From Microgenomates group bacterium Gr01-1014_7 (lineage in GTDB: Bacteria; Patescibacteriota; Microgenomatia; Daviesbacterales; UBA10151), in NCBI GenBank assembly GCA_007376405.1, contig VMGD01000010.1, positions 1 to 41,436 on the forward strand: DNA of 41,436 nucleotides. The letters run 5' to 3'. Shown here in pieces: positions 29,244-39,400 of the stretch (the stretch's first letter is position 1; the number at the start of each line of letters is the position of its first letter). The notes under the pieces are model-generated. The model ran no database searches. It was not told the origin of the DNA and saw only the letters and a list, made by a program, of their open reading frames with translations. The position numbers and the translations under genes were made by a program.

Positions 29244-32200
29244 TCAACCTCGTCTGAATGCTCCATCTCCCAGAATATTTTTAATTTCTCCCTCCAGAGT
29301 TGAATCAGGGTTTATGGAAAATGGCAGAATCATTCTTCTGAGCTCATTTGATCCGTTTGGTAAAAGCAGGGTTACTTTTTCATCCCCTGGGAACTGCCGC
29401 AAGGTCCTGTTTACTCTTTGCAGGATATCCACACCCACTCCTTTGGGAACAGTAATTTCCACTCCTTCTAAATCGGTCTCATTTCTTTCAACTTTATTGG
29501 TAACAACCTTATTGGTAACAACTTTATTGGCAGAATCCTCCTCAAAAGGGGAGGTATTATCCACCACCAGAGATAAATTTTCCTCTCTTTTATCAATTCT
29601 CCCCCACATTAAAACAACTTCATCTTTAAGCAAAAAATCCCTGGACAAGGAATAAGTTTGCGGAAAAACCACACATTCAATTTCAGTTACCCCATCAGAT
29701 AACTTGACAAAAGCCATTTCGACTCTAGTCTTTTTAGTTAAAACTTTCTTCACCTCGCTGATCACTCCTCCAAGAGTTAATTTTTGTCCGATATGATCAT
29801 CGGACAAATCGGATATTTTACAGGAAACGTAATCCCCTAACCTTTGCAGCTTGGCCAGGAAAGGAGGTTCATGCAGATAAAATCCCAGCAAATCTTTTTC
29901 AAATACCAGCAGTTGTTCAAGAGGCAATTCCTCCACCTGAGGCAGGGTGATTTCAAAAGTTGAATCCTCTTCAAAAAGCATTCCCTGGCCCGACGCCTGC
30001 GATCTGACTCTTTTGTGAGATTCTTCTAAGGCTTGATCCAAAATCAAAAGCTGAGAGGACCTTTGTCCAAAAGAGTCCAGCGCTCCGGCTTTAATTAAAC
30101 TTTCCAGGGTTTTTCTGTTCACCAGCCGGGTATCAACCCTTTCGCATATATCCATCAAAGAGACAAATGGCGCGCTCTCCTCACGCGCTTTTAGAATTGA
30201 TTCAATTGCCAAAACCCCCACATTTTTAACAGCAGATAATCCAAACCGTATGCCTTGCTTTACTTTTGTCTCCACCTCCCCGCTCAAACTTCTTTCCAAA
30301 TCCTGGGCAGATAACTCTTTTAATCTCTCCATTGTAAACCCAATAAAGGATTTATTAATATCCGGAGGCAAAACTACAATGCCTAATCTTTTGCATTCTT
30401 CAATGGCCGCGGCAATTTTATCCGCATCCTCAGACTCCGCTGTCATCACTGCTGCCATAAACTCCACCGGAAAATTGGCTTTCATATAAGCTGTCTGGTA
30501 GGCAATCATGGCATAGCTGGCCGCATGAGCCTTATTAAATCCATACGCCGCAAAAGGCGCAATCAAAGCAAACAACTCCTCTGCCTTCTCCTGTTTCATG
30601 CCGTTTGTGACACACCCCTCCACAAATTTATCTTGTTGTTTGGCCATCTCGGAGGGGCTTTTTTTACCCATGGCTTTTCTGAATTTGTCCGCCTCTTCCC
30701 AGGAATAACCGGCCAGATTTATGGCAGTTAAAAGCACATCCTCCTGATAAACCAAAAGGCCGAGGGATTGTTCCATATATTCTTTCATCCGCGGATCAAA
30801 ATACTTAATTTTTGAGGGGTCGTTTTTGCGGGCAATATAATCGGGAATACTACCCATTGGCCCGGGGCGGAAAAGAGCTACCATGGCCATGATGTCAAAA
30901 ATACTGGTTGGCTTAAGCTCCTTCATATATCTGGTCATGCCTGAGCCCTCCATCTGAAAAATTCCCATTGTTTCCCCCTGGGATAAAATTTCAAAAGCCG
31001 CTTTATCATCAAGCGGCAGGTGATTTAGGTCAATATCCACCCCCTTAGTTTCTTTAACAATAGAAACTGCATGCCCCAAGATTGATAAGTTTCTTATTCC
31101 CAGAAAATCTATTTTGCTTAGCCCTACTCCGCCGTATTCTTCACTAATGGAAAACATGTCATATTGAGAAACAACTTTGTCCCCGTCAGCTTCTTTTTGG
31201 AGAGGTGTAAAGCGAGTTAGGGGTTCGGGCGCAATCACCACTCCGGCCGCGTGGACTGAGGCATGACGGACAGAGCCTTCCACCTTTTGGGCCAAATCCA
31301 AAAGAGTTTTTATCTGCTCATTGTTTCTGTAAAGTTCCGAGAGCTCCGGCACTTCTTTGATAGCATCTTTCAAGGGTTTGTGAAAGCCCTGGTGAGGTGG
31401 GGGGATAAGTTTGGCAATCCGGTCAACCTCTCCATAAGGCATACCCAGCACCCGGCCAGTATCCCGGATGGCTGCCCTTCCCATCATGGTTCCAAAAGTA
31501 ACTATGTGGGCCACTTTATCTTCCCCATATTTTTCCATAACATACTTAATAACCTCATCCCTTCTGTCATCTGCAAGATCAACATCAATATCAGGTAATG
31601 TGGGGCGGTGAACAGTCAGAAATCTTTCAAAGGGTAGTTTATAATCCAGGGGATTGGAGTTGGTCACCCCTAAACAAAACAAAATTAAAGACCCCGCAGC
31701 AGAACCTCTGGTATTGGTGATAATTCCATGTTCATGGGCAAAAGATACAAAATCATAAACCACCAGAAAATAATCCGCATACTTTTTCTTTTCAATCACC
31801 GACAGCTCATATTCCAGTCTCTCCTTTTCTTCATCGGTCATCTTTAAAACCGTCTGAGCTTTTTCAAAAGTTATTTGTCTTAAATATTCCATGGACGTTA
31901 GTCCTTCCGGTGTACTAAAAATAGGAAATGAGGCTTTGCCAAGAGGAATTTCCACATTGCATTCTTTGGCTAGTTTAACAGTATTTTCCAGGCTTTCCGG
32001 GATTTCATGGAAAAGAGCTTTCATCTCCAGGGGCGAGCGCAAATATAAATTGGGAGTGTCAATCAGGCGCAGTCTATCTATATCGGAAATAAGTTTTCCG
32101 GTTTGGACGCAAACGAGGGCATCCTGAGCATCTGCTTCTTCCTCTTTAATATAGTGATAATCATTGGTGGCAACCATTGGGACTTTGAGCTTTGGGCTCA

Positions 32201-32837
32201 AAACTTTAACAGCTTTCCAAGTCTGGTCCTGCAATTTCTCCATATTTTCCAAATCTCTTCTGACAGCCTGGTCCATTTGAGTGTTTTCCAAAAGTTTGGT
32301 GTACTCATGATTCTGCAGTTCGAAATAATAGTTTCCTTCCCCAAAAATTTCTAAATATTCTTTGGCTACCTCGGTTGCTTTTTTTAAATCCTGATCTATA
32401 GATCGAATAAATTCCCCTGCCGGACAACCGGATAAGACAATCAGACCTTCGCGGTATTCCCTAAGCAGTGCTTTATCCACCCTTGGACGGTAGTAAAAAC
32501 CTTGCAGATGAGCAATGGAAGTTAATTTCATTAAATTTAAATAACCCTGATAATTTTTGGCTAAAACTGTTAAATGATAGGGTTCAGAGTCTGCTTTTCC
32601 CTGCTTTTCACTGTGAGAGCGGCGGGCCACATACATTTCCACCCCAATAATCGGCTTTATTCCTTGGGAAATGCATTCTTTATAAAATTCTATCACTCCA
32701 TACATAACCCCGTGATCTGTTATGGCTACAGAGTCCATCCCTAAATCTTTAGTCGCTTTGACTAACTTTTGGATTTTGGATAACCCATCCAGAAGTGAGT
32801 ATTCGCTGTGACCATGAAGATGAACAAAACGGGACAT
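29244..32837 (-). CDS. dnaE: DNA polymerase III alpha subunit
   Basis: 1197 residues. PHP domain at the start (FVHLHGHSEYSLLDGLSKI ... DHGVMYG). Catalytic palm at residues ~405-415 with LPDIDVDLADDRRDEV (two Asp of PDIDVD), and fingers with FGTMMGRAAIRDTGRVLGM. Helix-hairpin-helix and OB domains follow (KLTLGGVISEVKKVLTKKTRVEMAFVKLSDG). This is the replicative polymerase, full length for DnaE1. Near residue 1105 a 5-residue repeat NKVVT NKVVT NKV is encoded by a 15-nt tandem repeat. Its downstream neighbour is rplS. Confidence 0.97.
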   Translation of the reverse strand: MSRFVHLHGHSEYSLLDGLSKIQKLVKATKDLGMDSVAITDHGVMYGVIEFYKECISQGIKPIIGVEMYVARRSHSEKQGKADSEPYHLTVLAKNYQGYLNLMKLTSIAHLQGFYYRPRVDKALLREYREGLIVLSGCPAGEFIRSIDQDLKKATEVAKEYLEIFGEGNYYFELQNHEYTKLLENTQMDQAVRRDLENMEKLQDQTWKAVKVLSPKLKVPMVATNDYHYIKEEEADAQDALVCVQTGKLISDIDRLRLIDTPNLYLRSPLEMKALFHEIPESLENTVKLAKECNVEIPLGKASFPIFSTPEGLTSMEYLRQITFEKAQTVLKMTDEEKERLEYELSVIEKKKYADYFLVVYDFVSFAHEHGIITNTRGSAAGSLILFCLGVTNSNPLDYKLPFERFLTVHRPTLPDIDVDLADDRRDEVIKYVMEKYGEDKVAHIVTFGTMMGRAAIRDTGRVLGMPYGEVDRIAKLIPPPHQGFHKPLKDAIKEVPELSELYRNNEQIKTLLDLAQKVEGSVRHASVHAAGVVIAPEPLTRFTPLQKEADGDKVVSQYDMFSISEEYGGVGLSKIDFLGIRNLSILGHAVSIVKETKGVDIDLNHLPLDDKAAFEILSQGETMGIFQMEGSGMTRYMKELKPTSIFDIMAMVALFRPGPMGSIPDYIARKNDPSKIKYFDPRMKEYMEQSLGLLVYQEDVLLTAINLAGYSWEEADKFRKAMGKKSPSEMAKQQDKFVEGCVTNGMKQEKAEELFALIAPFAAYGFNKAHAASYAMIAYQTAYMKANFPVEFMAAVMTAESEDADKIAAAIEECKRLGIVVLPPDINKSFIGFTMERLKELSAQDLERSLSGEVETKVKQGIRFGLSAVKNVGVLAIESILKAREESAPFVSLMDICERVDTRLVNRKTLESLIKAGALDSFGQRSSQLLILDQALEESHKRVRSQASGQGMLFEEDSTFEITLPQVEELPLEQLLVFEKDLLGFYLHEPPFLAKLQRLGDYVSCKISDLSDDHIGQKLTLGGVISEVKKVLTKKTRVEMAFVKLSDGVTEIECVVFPQTYSLSRDFLLKDEVVLMWGRIDKREENLSLVVDNTSPFEEDSANKVVTNKVVTNKVERNETDLEGVEITVPKGVGVDILQRVNRTLRQFPGDEKVTLLLPNGSNELRRMILPFSINPDSTLEGEIKNILGDGAFRRG
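29490..29530. repeat. 15-nt tandem repeat in dnaE
   Basis: ACTTTATTGG/ACCTTATTGG units begin at 29491, 29506 and 29521, period 15. They encode NKVVT repeats in a linker after the OB domain. As a multiple of three, slippage would change linker length without a frameshift. Confidence 0.7.
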
Positions 32838-32873
32838 AGCGGCTATATTATACCCGCCCCTGTGCTTACTATT

Positions 32874-33098
32874 TCAAGAGGGCAAAACGCGGCGTTGCGA
32901 GGTTGGTTGTTGTTCCAGCTGATCTACATATGCCAGATGCATGCCCAATTTGTCTATTCTCTCGGTTAATTTTTCATCAACCCGATTTATCATTCCCTCT
33001 AACTTTTTATCAAGTTTATCAATTTTGGCAAGTATCTCCTGTCTAAAAACACTTTGTCCGTTAATTATGGCCCGAAGCATTTTCTTGGTGTCATCCAT
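32874..33098 (-). CDS. Small coiled-coil protein, 74 aa
   Basis: Start chosen at ATG 33098 (MDDTKKMLRAIINGQSVFRQ); the frame is open to 33137. Heptad helix KIDKLDKKLEGMINRVDEKLTERIDKLGMHLAYVDQLE. A common CPR type with unknown function. It lies just upstream of dnaE on the same strand. Confidence 0.5.
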   Translation of the reverse strand: MDDTKKMLRAIINGQSVFRQEILAKIDKLDKKLEGMINRVDEKLTERIDKLGMHLAYVDQLEQQPTSQRRVLPS

Positions 33099-33161
33099 GA
33101 TAAAGAAATTATACATTGATAAATATGCTGTTTTCAACTGCCAAAAGATAGATGTTATTTT

Positions 33162-33178
33162 TCAACCTGGGAGGTTGA
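33162..33178. repeat. Intergenic palindrome, 3-nt loop
   Basis: TCAACCT-ggg-AGGTTGA, perfect 7-bp arms. Member of the chromosomal intergenic hairpin set. Confidence 0.55.
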
Positions 33179-33237
33179 CTAGATAGACATTCCTCTTAAT
33201 AAACGTCTGTGGTCTGCTACTGAAAGAGACGTACGTT

Positions 33238-33918
33238 CTAGATAGTCAAAAGGTTAAGCATCTTTAAGGTTGGCTCAGGACACTCCATGTCTTCTCTGAA
33301 AATTGTGTAAAGCGGATTGTATGGTTTTGGTAGCCTCGGTATCCCGAGAATTCTTGGTTTTGCAGCTACTGCATTAATCTCAAACACCAATAGTCTTGTT
33401 AAATCCTGATGAGCAATAAGAATGTTATACGGTTCTTTTCGTAAACTCCATTCTAAACCTTCTCTTGTTACTCGATTTTCTTGACTTAACCAAACTGCGT
33501 TTCTAAATTGATTCATAGTTTCTGCTGCGCTTTCAATAGTCACAGGGTCAAATAAAAGTGCATCTAAACCAAAAGGTTCACAAATTTCCGCCAGAGTACT
33601 ACTCCAGACAGCTATTTCTCGATGAGGAAGTTTGCTGGCCCTTAGAATTGCTCCCTCTGATTCTAAGATTTTCAGAATAGCTAGCTTGGCATGAACAACT
33701 AGCTGTTCTCTCTCTTGATCTTTTGTCAAACCACGAGAATTGTAAATGTCATGTCTTTTGAGGAACTCGCTTTTTAAAAGCACATCTACAAAAGTTGGCC
33801 CACAAATAAATTCCTGGGTGGCCATATGTGAGAGTGAACGTCTGTTGCGAGCTTGCTCATCCTCTCCAGCTTTCGCAATAATTTCATATGCTCTTATACT
33901 AATAGGATCTTCTGTCAT
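33238..33918 (-). CDS. Hypothetical protein, 226 aa
   Basis: Soluble, mostly helical: MTEDPISIRAYEIIAKAGEDEQARNRRSLSHM ... HAKLAILKILESEGAILRASKLPHREIAVWSSTLAEICEPFGLDALL ... PYNPLYTIFREDMECPEPTLKMLNLL. No family recognised. Divergent from the 151-aa gene at 34039 across a 120-nt region with an inverted repeat, so the two may be co-regulated. Confidence 0.55.
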   Translation of the reverse strand: MTEDPISIRAYEIIAKAGEDEQARNRRSLSHMATQEFICGPTFVDVLLKSEFLKRHDIYNSRGLTKDQEREQLVVHAKLAILKILESEGAILRASKLPHREIAVWSSTLAEICEPFGLDALLFDPVTIESAAETMNQFRNAVWLSQENRVTREGLEWSLRKEPYNILIAHQDLTRLLVFEINAVAAKPRILGIPRLPKPYNPLYTIFREDMECPEPTLKMLNLLTI

Positions 33919-33981
33919 TTTAATAATTAATCAAGGGCATTATAGGATATATTATTTACCCAGTCAAGTTTGAAAGTTTTC

Positions 33982-34032
33982 TGACAAATTTTTTAACCCA
34001 AATTTGTCAAGGAGTTTTTAATCTGATAAACT
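33982..34032 (+). promoter_or_regulatory. Promoter with overlapping palindromic operator
   Basis: TTGTCA (34004-34009), 17-nt spacer, TAAACT (34027-34032), ATG 6 nt later. TGACAAATT (33982-33990) and AATTTGTCA (34001-34009) are perfect 9-bp inverted arms, 10 nt apart, covering the -35 box. Confidence 0.6.
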
Positions 34033-34038
34033 CCTTTT

Positions 34039-34494
34039 ATGGTTGAAGCAAGACCGGAATTAGGTTTAATAGCTCAAGAAGTTTTAAATAGAAATAGAAG
34101 TAGGGGGATTTATAAGAATTTATCAGAAGAACAAAGATTAAACCTAATCGGTCATTTAACTGATGTACTTGAGTGTTTATGCGGGCAGTGCCATGGGGAC
34201 TGGAGCCATCTAAGATGGGATACGGTTGAGAAAACTGTATGTGTAACTGGCTCATTCGATACATTACCGGAGGCATTAGCACTTCAGGTTGCTTTTAGAG
34301 AAACAGCTTCAGATGCCGGTATCCGTAGGACTCGCGCAAAACAAGTTGCAGATACTTGTTTAAAAACTTCGCTTTACATGCTGCAATATGAAGTTAATAC
34401 AATGGCTGAGTTAAGGGCCAAGCACAAAGTTCAAAGAGAAGCTCTGGTTGTATCAGGCCAAGGGACGTCACCTTACTTTAAAAGCTGGAAATAA
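34039..34494 (+). CDS. Hypothetical protein, 151 aa
   Basis: [107 protein letters not shown]. Mixed alpha/beta; [10 protein letters not shown] could bind a metal. The last 27 nt overlap the convergent gatB end. No family recognised. Confidence 0.5.
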   Translation: MVEARPELGLIAQEVLNRNRSRGIYKNLSEEQRLNLIGHLTDVLECLCGQCHGDWSHLRWDTVEKTVCVTGSFDTLPEALALQVAFRETASDAGIRRTRAKQVADTCLKTSLYMLQYEVNTMAELRAKHKVQREALVVSGQGTSPYFKSWK

Positions 34495-35790
34495 TCCCCT
34501 CTTTAAAAGTTTCGTCAAAATTTTTCTCGCTTTTTCTGCATCTGCTTTACCAGCAGTTTTTTTCATAACTGCTCCTATTAAAACCTGCAGCGCATTTTCC
34601 TTACCGGATTTAAAATCCGCCACTGCTTTTGGATTCTCATCAATGGCCTCTTTGACTAATTTACCTAATTCCCCTTCATCGGCAATAATCCCGGAAGTTT
34701 TGCCTGCTACTTGCGCAATTACTTCTTCAGAGGATACTTTGTTTATATCGATTTTCTTGTTAATAATATAATTGGCAATCTGAATTGGATCAACCTTTCC
34801 CGGCTTTACTGTTTTTTCAAAATAATCAGCTATCTCTTTTGTTTCTGTCAAAATAACAGCCTGTGATTTATTTAACTGGTATTCTTTTTGAAATCTTGCC
34901 AGCTTTTCATCAGGCAATTCAGGAATCCGATTTCTGATATCAGATATCTGATCTTCCGTGAAACGGATGGGAGGCAGATCCGGTTCCGGAAAATATCTGT
35001 AATCATGTGCTTCTTCTTTGCTTCTTTGAGAAACAGTAATATTTTTCTCATCATTCCACCCTCTTGTTTCCTGTTCTGGCATATCTCCCCTATCTAAAAT
35101 TTCCGTTTGCCTTTTTATTTCATACTCTATAGCCTTTCCCACAAATCTGAATGAATTAATGTTCTTAACTTCTACTTTGTATTTGGGTAGTTCATTTGTC
35201 ATTTTGAGCGAGATATTGGGTTCTAAACGCATGTCGCCTTTTTCCATATCCGCATTGGAAACTCCCAGAAATCTTACAATCTGTTGCAGTTTTTTAAGAT
35301 ATTCCACCACTTCTATTGAGGATTCAAAATCAGGTTCTGTAACTATCTCGACTAAAGGCACACCTGAACGGTTAAAATCTATTAAAGACTCGTTGCCTAC
35401 ATGCGTTAATTTCCCCGTATCCTCCTCCATATGAACCCTTCTGATTCTAATTTTTTTACCATTGCTTAATGTAATAAAACCATTTATGCAAAGGGGCTGG
35501 TCATACTGGCTAATCTGATACCCCTTTGGGAGATCTGGATAAAAATAATTTTTCCTGTCAAATTTACTAAACAGGGGAGTGGTGCAATTTAGCGCAAGTC
35601 CTATCATCACACACCATTCAATAGCTTTTTTATTTGGAACAGGCAAAGCTCCCGGAAGCCCCAGACATACCGGGCATGTGTGGGTATTGGGTTCTTTTCC
35701 AAAATAGTCAGCAGAGCACCCGCAAAACATTTTGGATTTGGTTTTTAGTTCCACATGAACCTCAAGTCCGATAACTGGAGTGTAGTTCAT
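34468..35790 (-). CDS. gatB: Asp-tRNA(Asn)/Glu-tRNA(Gln) amidotransferase subunit B
   Basis: 440 residues. Signatures: [80 protein letters not shown] and [17 protein letters not shown], then the tail domain ending LKRGLFPAF. It phosphorylates and amidates misacylated tRNA with GatA and GatC. The tail domain is somewhat shorter than the usual ~475 residues. ATGA overlap with gatA. Confidence 0.96.
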   Translation of the reverse strand: MNYTPVIGLEVHVELKTKSKMFCGCSADYFGKEPNTHTCPVCLGLPGALPVPNKKAIEWCVMIGLALNCTTPLFSKFDRKNYFYPDLPKGYQISQYDQPLCINGFITLSNGKKIRIRRVHMEEDTGKLTHVGNESLIDFNRSGVPLVEIVTEPDFESSIEVVEYLKKLQQIVRFLGVSNADMEKGDMRLEPNISLKMTNELPKYKVEVKNINSFRFVGKAIEYEIKRQTEILDRGDMPEQETRGWNDEKNITVSQRSKEEAHDYRYFPEPDLPPIRFTEDQISDIRNRIPELPDEKLARFQKEYQLNKSQAVILTETKEIADYFEKTVKPGKVDPIQIANYIINKKIDINKVSSEEVIAQVAGKTSGIIADEGELGKLVKEAIDENPKAVADFKSGKENALQVLIGAVMKKTAGKADAEKARKILTKLLKRGLFPAFKVR

Positions 35791-37178
35791 AACTTAGGCT
35801 TCTCCTTTCTCCAATCTGTATTTATCTGATATTGATGTGCAACATTTAAAATCAAAGTTTCGGCGAGTTGAGGACCAATGACCTGAAATCCAACCGGTAA
35901 ACCCTCTTTAGAAAATCCGCAGGGCACATTGATTCCTGGAAGCCCGGCTATAGATGACGGTTCAACTAAAGCATCTGCCATTTCCCCAAACATTGGATTA
36001 TCTTTACTGGCACCGAGTGGTAGAGCTGTTGTGGGATTGGTTGGTGCAATAATTATATCTACTTCTTTAAATGCCCGAATAAAATCTTCCACTATCACAG
36101 TCCTTACCTTTTGGGCTTTATTGTAATACTGGTCCCAGTATCCGGCAGACAGAGCATAAGTCCCCAGCATAATTCTCCTTTTGGCTTCCTCTCCAAAATT
36201 CTCCCTTGTGGAACCGTACCTTATCCCGTCATATCTTGCCAAATTGGAAGATACTTCCGCCCTTTGCAAAATAGTATAAACAGCTATGGCATATTCGGGT
36301 TTAAAAAGTTTAATCTTTATTATTTTTGCTCCAAGTTTCTCCAACAATTTTAAAGCGTCTTCTACTCTTGCTCTTACTTGCTCCGTAACTCCATCAAAGT
36401 ATTCATCGGGAACCCCAATTTTCAATCCGGTTATTTTTTTGTCTAAATCTTTTAGGTAATCTTGCGGGGAATTTGGCAGAGTGGTAGCATCCAAGCTATC
36501 TTTCCCTGCCAGTATCTGCAAAATTATAGCTGCATCCTCTACTGTTTTAGTTATGGGACCGGGGGAGTCAAGTGATGATGCCATTGCTACAACTCCGTAT
36601 CTGCTAACACGCCCATAGGTGGGTTTAAGCCCCACCACTCCACACCAGTCAGCAGGCTGTCTGATGGATCCGGCTGTTTCAGATCCAATTGCTGCAATGA
36701 TTTCATCAGCTGCCACAGATGCGGCAGCTCCACCCGATGAGCCTCCGGGTAAATGCTCTATATTCCAGGGATTTCTGGTTGTTCCAAAGTCCGATGTTTC
36801 AGTGGAAGATCCATGTGCCCAGGCATCCAGATTGGTTTTACCGATGATTACAGCTCCTGCAGCTTTTAATTTAGCCACCACTGTTGCATCATAAGGAGGA
36901 ATAAAATCTTTCAACACATTGCTGGAGGCGGTAGTGCGCAATCCTACAGTGCAAAAATTATCTTTTATGGAAATCGGTATTCCCCGGAGAGGTAAATTCT
37001 CGTCTTTGGCATAGTTTATAGCCTCATCACAAACAGTAACAAAAGCATGGATCTTTGGCTCAACTGCCTTTATTCTATCCAGGCAGGATTTAATTAATTC
37101 TGCGGAAGAAAAGCTTTTATTCTTTAACCCATCTCTGGCTTTTTTAATTGTCAACTCGTATAAGTTATTCATTGTCAA
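35787..37178 (-). CDS. gatA: Amidotransferase subunit A (amidase)
   Basis: 463 residues. The amidase-signature Ser-cisSer-Lys triad is present: PISIKDNF (Lys), [16 protein letters not shown] and [31 protein letters not shown]. It releases ammonia from glutamine for GatB. Starts 14 nt inside the 3' end of gatC and overlaps gatB by 4 nt, so the three are one operon. Confidence 0.97.
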   Translation of the reverse strand: MTMNNLYELTIKKARDGLKNKSFSSAELIKSCLDRIKAVEPKIHAFVTVCDEAINYAKDENLPLRGIPISIKDNFCTVGLRTTASSNVLKDFIPPYDATVVAKLKAAGAVIIGKTNLDAWAHGSSTETSDFGTTRNPWNIEHLPGGSSGGAAASVAADEIIAAIGSETAGSIRQPADWCGVVGLKPTYGRVSRYGVVAMASSLDSPGPITKTVEDAAIILQILAGKDSLDATTLPNSPQDYLKDLDKKITGLKIGVPDEYFDGVTEQVRARVEDALKLLEKLGAKIIKIKLFKPEYAIAVYTILQRAEVSSNLARYDGIRYGSTRENFGEEAKRRIMLGTYALSAGYWDQYYNKAQKVRTVIVEDFIRAFKEVDIIIAPTNPTTALPLGASKDNPMFGEMADALVEPSSIAGLPGINVPCGFSKEGLPVGFQVIGPQLAETLILNVAHQYQINTDWRKEKPKL

Positions 37179-37449
37179 AAATTGCCTTTACCACAAAAAA
37201 ACCATCTCTTTTGGATTTGGCATTTTTTAAAGCTTCTTCCTGGGATAAAGAGTTTGTTATTTCATCATCGCGGGTAACATTTTCCAGACCGGTAACCTGG
37301 CTTGTAGGTTCAACACCCTTGGTATCAATTTCTTCCAGTTTATTTACATAATCCAAAGTTTGGGAGAGCTGTTCTGCCAGTTTTTCCTCTTCATAATCTG
37401 TTATGGGCAAATTAGCCAGCTTTGCAATTTTCTTAACATCAATCTTCAT
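37165..37449 (-). CDS. gatC: Amidotransferase subunit C
   Basis: 94 residues: MKIDVKKIAKLANLPITDYEEEKLAEQLSQTLDYVNKLEEIDTKGVEPTSQVTGLENVTRDDEI, typical GatC. It wraps around GatA-GatB and stabilises the complex. Its start overlaps the htpX stop by 4 nt. Confidence 0.95.
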   Translation of the reverse strand: MKIDVKKIAKLANLPITDYEEEKLAEQLSQTLDYVNKLEEIDTKGVEPTSQVTGLENVTRDDEITNSLSQEEALKNAKSKRDGFFVVKAIFDNE

Positions 37450-38369
37450 AACCTACCTTCCATTTGCTGGAGGGCTTTGATGCGGGATTCAATTGGGGGG
37501 TGGGTATTGAATAAATTGGCCATAAATGCTTTTGCTTCTTTACCCTTTAGCGGATTTACTATATAAAGATGAGCTGTGCCGCGGTTTGCAACTTCCAAAG
37601 GTTCTTTATCTTTAGAAATTTTAAGTAGTGCATTTGCTAACCCTTCAGGATATCTTGTTAATAAAACTCCACTGGCATCTGCCAGAAGTTCCCGGCGGCG
37701 GGAAACTGCCAGCTGGATTAAAGTAGCAATAATTGGAGCCAAAATTGCGGCAGTTATAGCCAAAATCATAAAAAGTTGATTTCCTTTGGAATCTCTATCA
37801 CGCCCCCCGTACCACATTGATCTCATGAAAAAATCGGAAAGAAGCGCTATAATTCCAACCAAAACCGATACAACAGCCATAACCAAAGTATCCCTGTTTC
37901 CCACATGAGAAAGTTCATGGGCGGTTACTCCTTCCAGCTCCTGTTTGCTAAGTTTAGATAAAATCCCGGTAGTAAAAGCAATGGCGCCGTGTTTTGGATC
38001 TCTGCCTGTGGCAAAAGCGTTGGGGGCGCTGTCATCTATGATATAAATTTTGGGTAAAGGCAACCCCGCGGCAATGCAAAGGTTTTCAACAGTCCTGTAA
38101 AGTTCTTTATGGCTTTTTTCAGAAACCGGTTTTGCTCCGGAAACTCCTAAAACTATTTTGTCAGACCAAAAGTAAGAGACAAAATTCATCACTCCCGCCA
38201 TAATTAGGGCAAAACCCACTATTCCCAAGCCCCCCACTTCCCCGTATCCAAACCCGCGTGCTATTACATAAACTACCGCCACAGTAAAAGCACTAAAAAA
38301 CCCCATGATTACCCATGTTTTAAATATATTTCCTGAAACATGATCCCATGCAGTATTAACAGTTGCCAT
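37446..38369 (-). CDS. htpX: HtpX-type M48 membrane metalloprotease
   Basis: 307 residues from ATG 38369; a GenBank-style start at 38378 is also possible, but TAAAAT lies 9 nt before 38369. Zinc site HELSHVGNRD (HExxH), with a downstream Glu in ELLADASGVLLTR. Four hydrophobic segments (two at the N-terminus, two after HELSH). It degrades damaged membrane proteins. Coupled to gatCAB by overlap. Confidence 0.93.
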   Translation of the reverse strand: MATVNTAWDHVSGNIFKTWVIMGFFSAFTVAVVYVIARGFGYGEVGGLGIVGFALIMAGVMNFVSYFWSDKIVLGVSGAKPVSEKSHKELYRTVENLCIAAGLPLPKIYIIDDSAPNAFATGRDPKHGAIAFTTGILSKLSKQELEGVTAHELSHVGNRDTLVMAVVSVLVGIIALLSDFFMRSMWYGGRDRDSKGNQLFMILAITAAILAPIIATLIQLAVSRRRELLADASGVLLTRYPEGLANALLKISKDKEPLEVANRGTAHLYIVNPLKGKEAKAFMANLFNTHPPIESRIKALQQMEGRL

Positions 38370-38398
38370 AATGAGCATATTTTAGCAAAACAGATTAC

Positions 38399-39400
38399 TT
38401 ATCTCCACAGCCAAATTTGATTTTTCAATTGTTGGACTACTTTAAAACTATTAGCATGTTGTAAGTAACCTAAATAGGATTGAAGAGACTGATTAAAATT
38501 TTCCGTGCCAATTTTTTCTTTTAGTTTTGTAAATATTCTCTTTTTGGTTTTCGTTCTTGGTAAAACATAATGAGGCAAAACAATATAGCCTAGGAAGTCT
38601 ATACCCCAATCCAATCGGCGGAAAATAATTTTATCCGGATGAAGTTCCAAATTTAGGTGGTCTTTTAAAAATTCTGATAAAGGAACCACTAATCTTTCTA
38701 AAGCTCTCTTATTTGCTGACAGAATCACAAAATCATCAGCATAACGGAGATAATATTTAATCTTCATTTCATGTTTTATAAACTGGTCCAGATCATTCAT
38801 GTAAATATTGGCAAATACTTGGGACGTTAAATTTCCAAGTGGAATCCCTTTTCCTTCGCCCGGTTCGGAGTGAAAACTATCAATCACATTTGCCAGTAAC
38901 CGCAGGATATCCGGATCCTTAACCTTTTGTTTCAAAAGTACCATGAGGATTTTATGATCAACATTGGCAAAGAATTTTTTTATGTCTAATTTTAATACCC
39001 AACTATCCCTTATATAGTTTTTAGATACAATCCTTGTAAAATTTCCTAATCTTCCTACTCCTTTGTGTGTTCCTTTTTCTAATCTACAGGAGTAAGAATC
39101 GTGAATGAAACTTTTGTCAAAAACCTCATACAGATACTTATAAAGTAAATGGTGTACTACTCTGTCAGCTACAGTTGCTTTGTGAATATGTCGGAGTTTA
39201 GGATCATGAACATAAAAAGAGTGGTAATTCCCATGCCGATAGGTTTTATTTTTTAGTGCTAAATGAAGATTAAAAAGATTTTCTTCTAAGAAACGTTCAA
39301 ATAACATGACATCAGTCTTTCTTCTTTTCCCAACCTTAAATTCATTCCAGGCTTGAAATAGATTTGGAAGTGATATAAAATCCCTGTACAAAAAAAGCAT
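38399..39400 (-). CDS. Diversity-generating retroelement reverse transcriptase
   Basis: 333 residues from ATG 39400; an alternative GTG at 39430 adds 10 residues encoded by the (TG)n tract. RT motifs: KLDIKKFFANVDH (motif A region), GKGIPLGNLTSQVFANIYMNDLDQFIK (the DGR-type LGNLTSQ instead of QGxxxSP), YYLRYADDFVILS (catalytic YADD), and HPDKIIFRRLDWGIDFLGY. No maturase, endonuclease or retron features. It makes mutagenised cDNA from the template repeat at 39835. Its 5' end abuts avd on the other strand. Confidence 0.95.
   Translation of the reverse strand: MLFLYRDFISLPNLFQAWNEFKVGKRRKTDVMLFERFLEENLFNLHLALKNKTYRHGNYHSFYVHDPKLRHIHKATVADRVVHHLLYKYLYEVFDKSFIHDSYSCRLEKGTHKGVGRLGNFTRIVSKNYIRDSWVLKLDIKKFFANVDHKILMVLLKQKVKDPDILRLLANVIDSFHSEPGEGKGIPLGNLTSQVFANIYMNDLDQFIKHEMKIKYYLRYADDFVILSANKRALERLVVPLSEFLKDHLNLELHPDKIIFRRLDWGIDFLGYIVLPHYVLPRTKTKKRIFTKLKEKIGTENFNQSLQSYLGYLQHANSFKVVQQLKNQIWLWR

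Noticed and set aside
38399-39400. Group II intron or retron reverse transcriptase
   Set aside because: No maturase/endonuclease domain or msr/msd; the LGNLTSQ motif and TR/VR pair identify a DGR.
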